Shown here one piece after another: positions 57,733 to 64,000 of a stretch of DNA of 64,000 nt. The stretch is taken from assembly GCA_903935205.1 (NCBI GenBank), contig CAIZQU010000162.1, forward strand, positions 52,313 through 116,312. Direction: 5' to 3'. This stretch comes from an uncultured cyanobacterium (GTDB lineage: Bacteria; Cyanobacteriota; Cyanobacteriia; PCC-6307; Cyanobiaceae). The notes under the pieces are model-generated. The model ran no database searches and was not told where the DNA came from. It was given only the letters and a program-made list of their open reading frames with translations. Within the stretch, counting starts at the first letter, position 1. The number at the start of each line of letters is the position of its first letter. A program made the translations under genes and the position numbers.

Positions 57733-59022
57733 GTGAGATCGGCCAGAACCCTTGTGGATCTGTCGGGAGCTGCCAGGATTTCACCCAGATTTCACCCTCG
57801 GGGGAAGGTGGCCAAAGATCGCCCGCAGTGGCTGAGCCACTTGAGCGCCGGCTTCAAGCGGCACCGCTGCGGCCGCGGCGGCTGGTTCATTGAGGTGCAT
57901 CGCGATCGCCTGAGAGTCACCTCCAGCGAGCTCCCGCTCCGCCCTGGCGAGCCTGCGGAGGCTGCGCTGAAGCGGCGTTCCGTGACCCTGGCCACGCCAC
58001 CTGGACCAGCCACCGCCGCGGCCGCCCAGACGGAGTGCTGCCTCCTGTTTGATCGGGTGATGGCCGGTGCCTGGAGCTGGCCGGATCCTGATGGCGTGCC
58101 TGCTGAGGAGGATCCCCTGCGCCTGGCGCCGGCCGTGCTTCAGCGGCTGGTGGATCGCCTTCAGGCCGCCCTGGTGGGTGAGCGGATCGGGCTCGATACC
58201 TGGAGCCGAACGTACGCGCCCTATCTGAGCCGGCTGGTGGAGGTGGCAGCAGAGAAGCCCTGGACTGATGACCGGGCTCTGCTGGAGACCACCCTGCGCC
58301 ACTGGCAGCCGGGAACCAGGGCCAGGCAGATGGCGCACGATCGCCTCCGCCGGCTGTGGAAGGAGCCCGGCTGGAGCTGGCCTGAGGAGATCACCTCCAT
58401 GCGCGGCAACGGCAAGGCCGCGGCCAGTCCTGAAGGGGTGTGGGGCTTCAAGGATGCCGAGATTGCGGAGCTTCGGGCACGGATCCAGCGCAGCAGCAAG
58501 CTCACTCCCAAGGACCTGGTGGCGTGGGATTGTCTGATCTGCTTCGGACTGAGGCCAGCGGAGCTCCAGGGGCTGACGCTGGTCCAGGAGGAGGGGATGC
58601 TCCTGGCTCGGGTCACCCGCTCGAAGCGCAGCAGCAGGGGCTCCAGCGGCGCCCGGATCGTACCTGCCGTGCCACCAGAGGGATGGCCCGGGGATTGCTT
58701 CGGGCTCCTGGATCGGTGGAAGCGCCATGGCCTGCCGCCGGGGATGGTGACCGCCAGGAGCCCTGGCCAGGTTCTGACCCAGCAGCTCCGGCGACTGCGG
58801 GACCAGGAGAAGGTGTCCTGTGACCTGCGGGAGGTGCTCTCTGCCTATGGGTGCCGGCATGCCTTCGCCCTGCGCCTGGCTCAGAAGGTGGGGCTCCACC
58901 CGCGCGAGGCAGCGGAGCTGATGGGGCACAGCCCACAGGTTCACTTGCAGACGTATGGCCGCCGGATTGATGGGCCAGCCCTGATGGCGAAGGTCCGCCG
59001 GCTCGTAGCGGCAAAAGACTGA
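57733..59022 (+). CDS. int: Tyrosine-type site-specific integrase
   Basis: About 429 residues from a GTG at 57733; GTG codons at 57754 and 57808 are equally possible, and the frame stays open back into the tRNA. The C-terminal catalytic domain shows Arg I in ICFGLRPAELQGL, the box II element YGCRHAFALRL (Tyr in place of the usual first His), and the final ELMGHSPQVHLQTYGRR with the nucleophile Tyr. The N-terminal part carries a small basic DNA-binding region (GFKRHRCGRGGWFIEVHRDRL) expected to bind arm sites. It is oriented away from the tRNA and would drive both integration and, with an excisionase, excision. An arm-type heptamer pair lies inside its 5' region. Confidence 0.88.
   Translation: MRSARTLVDLSGAARISPRFHPRGKVAKDRPQWLSHLSAGFKRHRCGRGGWFIEVHRDRLRVTSSELPLRPGEPAEAALKRRSVTLATPPGPATAAAAQTECCLLFDRVMAGAWSWPDPDGVPAEEDPLRLAPAVLQRLVDRLQAALVGERIGLDTWSRTYAPYLSRLVEVAAEKPWTDDRALLETTLRHWQPGTRARQMAHDRLRRLWKEPGWSWPEEITSMRGNGKAAASPEGVWGFKDAEIAELRARIQRSSKLTPKDLVAWDCLICFGLRPAELQGLTLVQEEGMLLARVTRSKRSSRGSSGARIVPAVPPEGWPGDCFGLLDRWKRHGLPPGMVTARSPGQVLTQQLRRLRDQEKVSCDLREVLSAYGCRHAFALRLAQKVGLHPREAAELMGHSPQVHLQTYGRRIDGPALMAKVRRLVAAKD
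57780..57797 (+). promoter_or_regulatory. Paired TTCACCC heptamers, putative integrase arm site (left)
   Basis: Two copies of TTCACCC, at 57780-57786 and 57791-57797, spaced 11 bp apart (one helical turn), within GATTTCACCC repeats. They lie 119 bp inside the left core. Confidence 0.55.
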
Positions 59023-59061
59023 ATCAGGATCGATCGGTCACAAAAGTTATCCTTCGAGATC

Positions 59062-59078
59062 GGGTGAAACCGGGTGAA
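59062..59078 (-). promoter_or_regulatory. Paired GGGTGAA heptamers, putative integrase/Xis site (middle)
   Basis: Two copies of GGGTGAA (reverse of TTCACCC) at 59062-59068 and 59072-59078, 10 bp apart, between the integrase and the HTH gene. They could let Int or the HTH protein act on the promoter of the downstream genes. Confidence 0.45.
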
Positions 59079-59256
59079 GACCCCTAGGATTAACCAGATC
59101 AGACCCGGAATCACCTCAACCGCCTAACCAAACCGAAACGCTGAACTATCGCCGCCTTCGCATCCTTTGGGCTGTGCTGGGCTAATGGGGGTGACAAGGG
59201 AATAAGCCAGGGAGCGTGAGTGTTAGGAGCCCCTGGATCTGAAATCCTTTAAGGAA

Positions 59257-59466
59257 ATGGCTGATTTCACTATGACCACCCGTGAGGTGGCGGATCGTTT
59301 GCGCACGTCTGATTCCACCCTCCGGCGCCTTCGCCGCGAAGGAGTGCTGAAGCCTGGCACGCATTTCAGAGCACAAGGGACAGGCACTGTGAAGCCCGTG
59401 CTGCTCTGGGATGCCGCGGCCGTGGATGCCGCCCTGGCACAGCGGAGCCGCCGGGCACTCCGATAA
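59257..59466 (+). CDS. Small HTH protein, excisionase/MerR-like
   Basis: 69 residues. The segment TTREVADRLRTSDSTLRRLRREGVLKPGTHF is a winged HTH of the excisionase/AlpA/MerR type: a recognition helix followed by the GVLKPGTHFR wing. The rest (VKPVLLWDAAAVDAALAQRSRR) is the usual small C-terminal end. In small integrative elements such proteins control excision or the switch to replication. A perfect neighbour for the ATPase downstream. Confidence 0.65.
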   Translation: MADFTMTTREVADRLRTSDSTLRRLRREGVLKPGTHFRAQGTGTVKPVLLWDAAAVDAALAQRSRRALR

Positions 59467-59468
59467 AA

Positions 59469-59492
59469 AGCCGCTGCATTTCTGCAACGGCT
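59469..59492. repeat. Hairpin between HTH and ATPase genes
   Basis: AGCCGCTGCA pairs with TGCAACGGCT with one mismatch and a 4-nt loop. It starts 2 bp after the HTH stop; without a T run it may be an attenuator or RNA-processing site. Confidence 0.35.
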
Positions 59493-59515
59493 CAAGATCA
59501 AACGCTCAAACCATC

Positions 59516-60997
59516 ATGCCAAAGACAAAGACAGCGCCTCCACCAGGGGGAGGGGATGCCGGCCGCGGCTTCCTTGACGGCGCAGAAGATGATCCAGTCC
59601 TCCGCGAGGTTGCCGAGGAGGCCAATCATGCTCAGGCACGCCGGAGAGCTGAGCTCACCGGATCTGCCGCCCTCCGGGAGCTCCGGCGCATTGCTGAAGC
59701 ACTGCTGGACCAGCCGCGGAAGGAGCGGCTCCCACTGCTGAGAGAGGCCGCCGGGAACCTGTCTACGCGCGTCAAGGATCCAGAGCTCCGCACCATGCTC
59801 AGTGAGGTGTGGCTCGCAAGCCGCGGCCGTTGTGGTCCTCTGCGGCCTGGCGACCGGCTGGATCTGAGCCCGCAGCAGTGGCTCCTCCCCGGCCTCCTGC
59901 TGGCCCGCGGAAGCCATCTCCTGATCGCTCAGCCGAAGGCGGGCAAGAGCTCCTGGCTCCTCGGCCTGATCGCGGCCTGGAGCAAGGGTGAGCCCTTCCT
60001 GGGGAGGTGCTTCACGAAGCCATGCCCTGAGGTGCTCCTCGCGTGGCCGGACCAGGGCGAGGGGGATGTGGCACGGATGCTCGCCGCGGCCGGTCTCCTC
60101 GCTGCCGATGGTGGGCTGAGGTCTCCGATCGTTGCGCTGTGGCACGCCGGCCGCCCGCTGCACCTCGATGAAGAAGGGATTGCCGCCCTCGGAGAGGAGG
60201 CCGCTCGCCGGCCTGGATGTCTGGTGGTGGTCGATAGCTATGCGGCGGGAACCCGGATGCTCGGCCTGGAAGAAGCGGATGCCGCCTTCGCTGGACCCTG
60301 CCAGGCGCTTATTGAGGAGCTGGAGCCAGCCGGAGCCACCATCGTGGTGGTCCACCACGCCGGGAAGGGCCGCCCCGGTGAGGGGCCTGCCTCACTCTCC
60401 AGGGGGACCACCGCCCTGCCTGCCGTGCCATCGATGCTGCTGGCGCTGGCGAAGGTGAACCCTGCCGACCGGGAGGATCGCCGTTTGCTGCTCCAGGTAG
60501 AAGGCCGCGGCGGGCCGCCGGAGACGTTGGCGATCGTGCGCGAGGAGGCTCGCTGGATGGTCTGTGGCTCCGGGGAGGAGATCGCAGCAGAGCAGCGCCG
60601 CGAGGTGGCGAGGGAGAAGCTCACCATGCGCCAGGAAGCCGCCCTGGAGCTTGTGGAGCGCCGATGGTCCGATGGCCAGGGCGAGACCACCGTGGCGGAT
60701 GTGGTGGCGGATCCCGATTGCGAGATCACCGGCAACCATGCCGCCCGGTTGGGCCTGAAGGCGCTTCAGGCACTCGCCCGTAAGGGGCTGATCCAGCTTC
60801 GGAGAGTTGGCACCGGGATCAGCGCCCGCCCATGGTCCGCCGATGGTCCGGAGGGTCTGCCCTCTACAGCGGGTCCGATCGGTCTGGCTGGTCCGCAGAT
60901 CAGCCACCGTGACGGAAGCTCGGACCAGGGGGACCAGGAGGACCAGCCGGACGAGGGGGACCAACCGGACCTGTTCACCTACGGGGAGGTGGCGTGA
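59516..60997 (+). CDS. RecA-fold ATPase, RepA/DnaB-helicase-like
   Basis: 493 residues from the ATG at 59516. Walker A is LIAQPKAGKSSWLLGLIAAW, then WPDQGEGDVARML and Walker B GCLVVVDSYAAG, with a sensor-like TIVVVHHAGKG. This set matches the AAA_25/RepA branch of RecA-like hexameric helicases used by plasmids and phages to start replication. The C-terminal part has a winged-helix-like segment (QALARKGLIQLRRVGTGISARPW) and ends in an acidic Asp/Gln-rich tail. Its presence suggests the element can replicate after excision. A TGATG overlap couples it to the next gene. Confidence 0.72.
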   Translation: MPKTKTAPPPGGGDAGRGFLDGAEDDPVLREVAEEANHAQARRRAELTGSAALRELRRIAEALLDQPRKERLPLLREAAGNLSTRVKDPELRTMLSEVWLASRGRCGPLRPGDRLDLSPQQWLLPGLLLARGSHLLIAQPKAGKSSWLLGLIAAWSKGEPFLGRCFTKPCPEVLLAWPDQGEGDVARMLAAAGLLAADGGLRSPIVALWHAGRPLHLDEEGIAALGEEAARRPGCLVVVDSYAAGTRMLGLEEADAAFAGPCQALIEELEPAGATIVVVHHAGKGRPGEGPASLSRGTTALPAVPSMLLALAKVNPADREDRRLLLQVEGRGGPPETLAIVREEARWMVCGSGEEIAAEQRREVAREKLTMRQEAALELVERRWSDGQGETTVADVVADPDCEITGNHAARLGLKALQALARKGLIQLRRVGTGISARPWSADGPEGLPSTAGPIGLAGPQISHRDGSSDQGDQEDQPDEGDQPDLFTYGEVA

Positions 60998-61329
60998 TGG
61001 CTCCTCTGGATTTCCCCCCTCGCCGCGAGGCCGGCATTGGAGACCTTCTGGGCTCCTCGAAGGCGGGATGGAGTGAGGTTGACGGTCAAAGGGTGAGAAG
61101 AACCCTGGATCCGGTCTGGCTGGTCCTCCACTTCCGCCGGATCGGTGCCGAATACAACCGCTTGAGCAGCGGGCTCAGCGTCAACCGCGGGACGCTGCTG
61201 CCGGTGCTCTGGCTGGCTCTGCGGGAACGCGGATGGCTGATCAGTCGCCAGGCTGCTGAGGATGCCTGGGATCTGGCGAGCCTCACGCCACTGCGCTCTG
61301 GTGGGGGGGATGGTGATGATCCGTTCTGA
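60997..61329 (+). CDS. Hypothetical protein of the integrated element
   Basis: 110 residues; the ATG overlaps the ATPase stop (TGATG). The centre (TLDPVWLVLHFRRIGAEYNRLSSGLSVNRGTLLPVLWLALRERGWLISRQAAEDAWDL) is helical and could hold a small DNA-binding domain, but I do not recognise it. A Gly/Asp-rich tail follows. Position suggests a replication accessory. Confidence 0.55.
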   Translation: MAPLDFPPRREAGIGDLLGSSKAGWSEVDGQRVRRTLDPVWLVLHFRRIGAEYNRLSSGLSVNRGTLLPVLWLALRERGWLISRQAAEDAWDLASLTPLRSGGGDGDDPF

Positions 61330-61459
61330 TCGGGCCTTCGCGACGGCTCTCGCTCTGTTCGCCCTGGCGGCTGGCAACGCCGTGCTCCTCGCCCTCCTCC
61401 CTCCCGCGCCGCCCGTTGTGCGAGCCGATCTTCACCACCATGGTGGCCGCCGTGACTGA
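61310..61459 (+). CDS. Small single-helix membrane protein
   Basis: 49 residues with a GGGGGG ribosome site. One hydrophobic segment (FATALALFALAAGNAVLLALL) is followed by a short Pro/His tail. It overlaps both neighbours by 20 bp. Too short to assign; phage elements often carry such genes. Confidence 0.4.
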   Translation: MVMIRSDRAFATALALFALAAGNAVLLALLPPAPPVVRADLHHHGGRRD

Positions 61460-62279
61460 AGCGCCTGTGAGCCTTCGCCAGGCCGCGAAGGCCATTGGTG
61501 TGGCGCCCTCCACCCTGAGCCCACTGCTGCGCTCGGAGCCCACGCTCCAGGCCGCTGTGGTGGGCCGCGGCGCCCGCCGCGCCATGCTCATCTCTCTGCC
61601 GGTGCTCCAGGAGGCATGGTCCAGGCTTCAGGCCGAAGCTGGTCCGGAGCCCGGTAGCGATCGCGCTCGATACCAGGCACAGCGGATCCGCCATCTGTGG
61701 TGGCAGGTCCAGGGGGAGAAGGCAAAGCTCCTCCAGGCGGAAGCCCTCCTGGTGGATCGCGTGGGCCTCGATACCCGCCGGCCGGCGCTCCACCGCGCCG
61801 TCTCCTCTGCTGCGCTGGCATGGGTGGCGGAAGCCGCCCTCCAGGTTCCCGGCATGGCACCGCCGGAAGCACGCCTTCGGCTTCAGGAGCTCGCCCATGC
61901 CGCCATCAGCGCCGTGGTGGTGCGGGCCTCCTCCCCATCGCAGGAGCCGCCAGAGGAGCCCCCATCGATCGCATTTCCTGCTGTTGAGCCACCTTCGCTG
62001 TGGGGGCTCCGCTCCGAGCTGGAGCGACTGAGGGGTGATCAGCGGCGCCTGGATCTCCTGGTCCAGCGCCAGGAGGTGGTGGAGGCCGCCGCCGCCGGAG
62101 CGCAGCTATTCGAAGAAGGTCGCCGGCTGCGGGATGCCTGGTTCGCCGCTGCGGATCGGTTGTCGATCGTCGCCCGCCGTTTGACCACCGCGGAAACCTT
62201 CAGGGCCGCGGCGATCCAGGAGCTCACTGCTGCGGGCGTGGTCGGGAGTGTCCACTGTCCGGAGCGCACAGATTCCTGA
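61440..62279 (+). CDS. Candidate terminase small subunit (Nu1-like)
   Basis: 279 residues from the ATG at 61440. Residues 9-60 form an HTH (SLRQAAKAIGVAPSTLSPLLRSEPTLQAAVV); residues 80-160 are a helical region with RIRHLWWQVQGEKAKLLQAEALLVDRVGLDTRRPALHRAV, the pattern of phage small terminase subunits where a helical oligomerisation region follows the HTH. A second helical region and a C-terminal part complete it. TerS recognises DNA for packaging; satellites use their own copy to redirect a helper phage's large subunit. The call is from pattern only. Confidence 0.5.
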   Translation: MVAAVTEAPVSLRQAAKAIGVAPSTLSPLLRSEPTLQAAVVGRGARRAMLISLPVLQEAWSRLQAEAGPEPGSDRARYQAQRIRHLWWQVQGEKAKLLQAEALLVDRVGLDTRRPALHRAVSSAALAWVAEAALQVPGMAPPEARLRLQELAHAAISAVVVRASSPSQEPPEEPPSIAFPAVEPPSLWGLRSELERLRGDQRRLDLLVQRQEVVEAAAAGAQLFEEGRRLRDAWFAAADRLSIVARRLTTAETFRAAAIQELTAAGVVGSVHCPERTDS

Positions 62280-62355
62280 AGCAAGGAGAAGCTCGCGGCA
62301 CGGATGCGCGTGTGAAGGTGGCCAGGGGGGACCCGTTGACGTACCGGGGGAGGGG

Positions 62356-62790
62356 CTACTGGGAGGTGCTTAGGACTTCCGCTATGCGCTCTCGTGAGCT
62401 CTTGATCTGCTCAAGATCAGAGGCCCGGCCAACATCATCAAACCCATCAGTGCTTGCATAGAGATAAGCCAGTGCATTGAGCGAGGCCAGCCCCTGGCCC
62501 TTTTCCCACATCGTGAGGTTGACTTTCCGCTCTGCTTCTTCATCAACCTTATTTGGCCAGTTGTTATACGGGCCTGCGATTGCGAACTTGTATTCCCTGA
62601 ACTCCTGTGTCTTCCTGATCTGGTCCAGTTCCGCCAGCTTGGCTTTCAGGAACTTCTGGCCGGGCGTCATCTGAGCTGGGCTGAGCTCGGATTGCTTCGG
62701 CTCCTGTGGAGGCTCAGGAGGAGTTGAGCATCCCACAAGGGCAGACGCAGCGAGGAAGGCCGCCGCGAGGGGCTGGACCAGCTTCTTCAC
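62356..62790 (-). CDS. Hypothetical lipoprotein (cargo of the element)
   Basis: 144 residues with a lipoprotein signal (AAAFLAASALVGC). The mature part is charged (QKFLKAKLAELDQIRKTQEFREYKFAIAGPYNNWPNKVDEEAERKVNLTMWEKGQGLASLNALAYL). It is the only minus-strand gene of the element, which is typical of a moron added to a mobile element. Function unknown. Confidence 0.6.
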   Translation of the reverse strand: MKKLVQPLAAAFLAASALVGCSTPPEPPQEPKQSELSPAQMTPGQKFLKAKLAELDQIRKTQEFREYKFAIAGPYNNWPNKVDEEAERKVNLTMWEKGQGLASLNALAYLYASTDGFDDVGRASDLEQIKSSRERIAEVLSTSQ

Positions 62791-62874
62791 GAATGGGAGA
62801 GGGCCGCTGGAGCCAATGCTCCTGCCACAGCAGCAGATGGCCAGCGCAAGGCAACGGAGCGTAACATGGGCGAT

Positions 62875-62892
62875 TTCACCCCAGATTCACCC
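62875..62892 (+). promoter_or_regulatory. Paired TTCACCC heptamers, putative integrase arm site (right)
   Basis: Two copies of TTCACCC at 62875-62881 and 62886-62892, again 11 bp apart, 61 bp before the right core. In the excised circle this pair and the left pair would flank the recombined attP core. Confidence 0.55.
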
Positions 62893-62952
62893 GTCTCTCT
62901 GTTGTCTCTCCGAGAAGCCTTGTGAGAGAGGGGATTTGAGGGCTGAGCCTCC

Positions 62953-62997
62953 GCCTTACAAGCAGGATGTCGCTGGTTCGAAACCGGCACCGGGCAT
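62953..62997 (+). repeat. Right attachment site (attR core)
   Basis: Perfect 45-bp copy of the tRNA-Val 3' end. The sequence before it does not form a tRNA 5' half, so this is a remnant, not a second tRNA. Confidence 0.92.
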
Positions 62998-63025
62998 GGG
63001 GGGCTGCATCGACCTCACTCCCTGA

Positions 63026-63810
63026 CCGTGGCTCCTGGGCGATCCGCTGCCACCTGTCGATGTCCAGGAGACGCTCGTTGCCGAGATCGAAACACAACTC
63101 TCCCGCCTAGATGAAACCATCACCACCCTGAAGGGCATCCAGGCCAAACTCAAGCAGGCCCGCGCCAGCATCCTGAAGGCGGCATTGGAGAGGAAATGGG
63201 ATGCAATCTCTTTACAGTCTCTTCTTCGCGAGCCGATGCGATATGGCCAATCAGCGAAGACATCACTTGCTGGGTATGGAGTGCGAATGGCCACACTCAC
63301 AGCCGCGACGCCTCAAAGGTTTGCCGAGGAAAACATCAAGCTTTCTACCTTGAGTGCGGAAGAAGTGGATGGCCCCTGGATGAAGCCTGGCGATCTCTTC
63401 GCTCAAAGATCGAACACTCCTGAGCTAATAGGATCAAGCGTGTTATATGCAGGCCCAGAGGATTGGGCCATCTTCCCGGATCTCTTGATTCGCCTTCGCT
63501 GTTCCGATGCGATCCTCCCAAAGTGGATGCTCTTCAACCTGCAGGCACCAGAGATTCGAAATTCCTTCAAGCAACAAGCTCAAGGTAGCGCAGGCTCAAT
63601 GCTAAAAATAAGCCAAGGGGGGGCGTTGCCAATGCAACGATTCAATTGCCTGTTTTCCAGCAAACTCTAATCATCGCCGAAGTCGAGAGACGCTTCTCCG
63701 TCCTCGATCAAGTCGAATCCACCGTCACAGCCAGCCTCGCCCGCTGCGGCATGTTGCGGCAGGCAATCCTGAAACGGGCCTTTGAAGGTCGGCTCGTTCC
63801 AGCTTCATGA
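63026..63810 (+). pseudogene. hsdS: Remnant of type I restriction specificity subunit
   Basis: The reading frame opens after a stop at 63023 and begins inside the protein: PLPPVDVQETLVAEIETQL, then LDETITTLKGIQAKLKQARASILKAA, the central coiled-coil of HsdS, then a target-recognition domain. At a run of seven G (63617-63623) the frame ends early at 63670; in the +2 frame the missing C-terminal coiled-coil continues (EVERRFSVLDQVESTVTASLARCGMLRQAILKRAFEGRLVP) and ends at 63810. Thus the first target domain is missing and a one-base shift breaks the rest. No hsdM or hsdR is in the window. Confidence 0.85.
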
Positions 63811-63859
63811 AGGATTAACTCGGCTGGGTCGCGGGCGCCTTGCACTGTCAGAGCGGCCC

Positions 63860-64000
63860 TGAGGTGGTCTGGCTTTTCTGGACAGCCCCCATCGTTAACC
63901 TCTGAGGCGGGGCACCGCCCCTGAAAGGGGCTCCCACCGATGAGCAAGCGCCGCACCCACAGTCCCGAGTTCAAGGCCAGGGTCGCCATGGAGGCGATCA
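63860..64000 (+). mobile_element. Left end of an IS3-type insertion sequence (cut by the window)
   Basis: TGGTCTGGCTTTTCTGGACAGC at about 63865-63886 has the look of an IS3-group terminal repeat, given here as a position only, and is followed by a transposase start. The right end is beyond the window. Confidence 0.6.
63940..64000 (+). CDS. IS3-family transposase OrfA, first 20 codons
   Basis: The partial protein begins MSKRRTHSPEFKARVAMEAI, which matches the start of IS3-family (IS407-like) OrfA: basic start followed by the S-PEFKA-VA-EA helix of the HTH. It continues beyond the window edge. A downstream OrfB by frameshift would be expected. Confidence 0.85.
   Translation, partial: MSKRRTHSPEFKARVAMEAI

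Noticed and set aside
62953..62997. Second tRNA-Val gene
   Set aside because: Only the 3' 45 bases are present; the 5' acceptor, D arm and half of the anticodon stem are missing.

Overview
The window is a 64 kb piece of a GC-rich cyanobacterial chromosome, most likely from the Synechococcus/Cyanobium (picocyanobacterial) lineage. Three things suggest this: a complete urt urea transporter next to ure urease genes, a putative NtcA-type promoter, and PEP-CTERM proteins with the cyanobacterial ending PGP-[IL]-P followed by S-RRLRRR, accompanied by HpsJ-like proteins. No rRNA or CRISPR array is present. One tRNA (Val, anticodon TAC) is found.

Layout. 1-3.7 kb: the end of sdhA, then sdhB, a CsgG-like lipoprotein-type gene and a cupin. 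3.7-11.8 kb (minus strand): a circularly permuted ATP-grasp protein, an alpha-E protein, a transglutaminase and a DUF2126 protein, with glycogen phosphorylase placed inside the group. 12-14 kb: a PEP-CTERM protein and an HpsJ-like membrane protein. 14.2-25.6 kb: a nitrogen-scavenging block made of ureC-ureB-ureA-ureD on the minus strand, ureE-ureF-ureG on the plus strand, then urtABCDE. This is followed by formamidase (fmdA) and an FmdB zinc ribbon. Together these genes import urea and release ammonia from urea and formamide. 27.8-38.8 kb: secreted proteins, folate genes (pabB, pabC), queuosine genes (queC, queE), an ecotin-type protease inhibitor, a binding-protein/MscS operon and a TolC-like outer-membrane protein. 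39-43.3 kb: a second PEP-CTERM/HpsJ locus with a phosphatase-TPR fusion; a 13-G run lies in its putative promoter. 43.8-57.4 kb: a toxin-antitoxin pair followed by core genes (pyrG, a sigma factor, aspS, a secreted beta-carbonic anhydrase, gcvT, speB, speE, arfB, mazG).

57.6-63.0 kb is the clearest accessory feature: a 5.3 kb integrated element in the tRNA-Val gene, bounded by perfect 45-bp direct repeats. It carries a tyrosine integrase, an excisionase-like HTH protein, a RecA-fold ATPase, a candidate small terminase subunit and a lipoprotein, but no capsid or large terminase gene. This composition suggests a phage satellite. Paired TTCACCC heptamers near both ends look like integrase arm sites. 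Beyond the right repeat lie a truncated, frameshifted hsdS remnant and the start of an IS3-type transposase, which runs off the window.

All functional names rest on motif recognition by eye. No database search was run.
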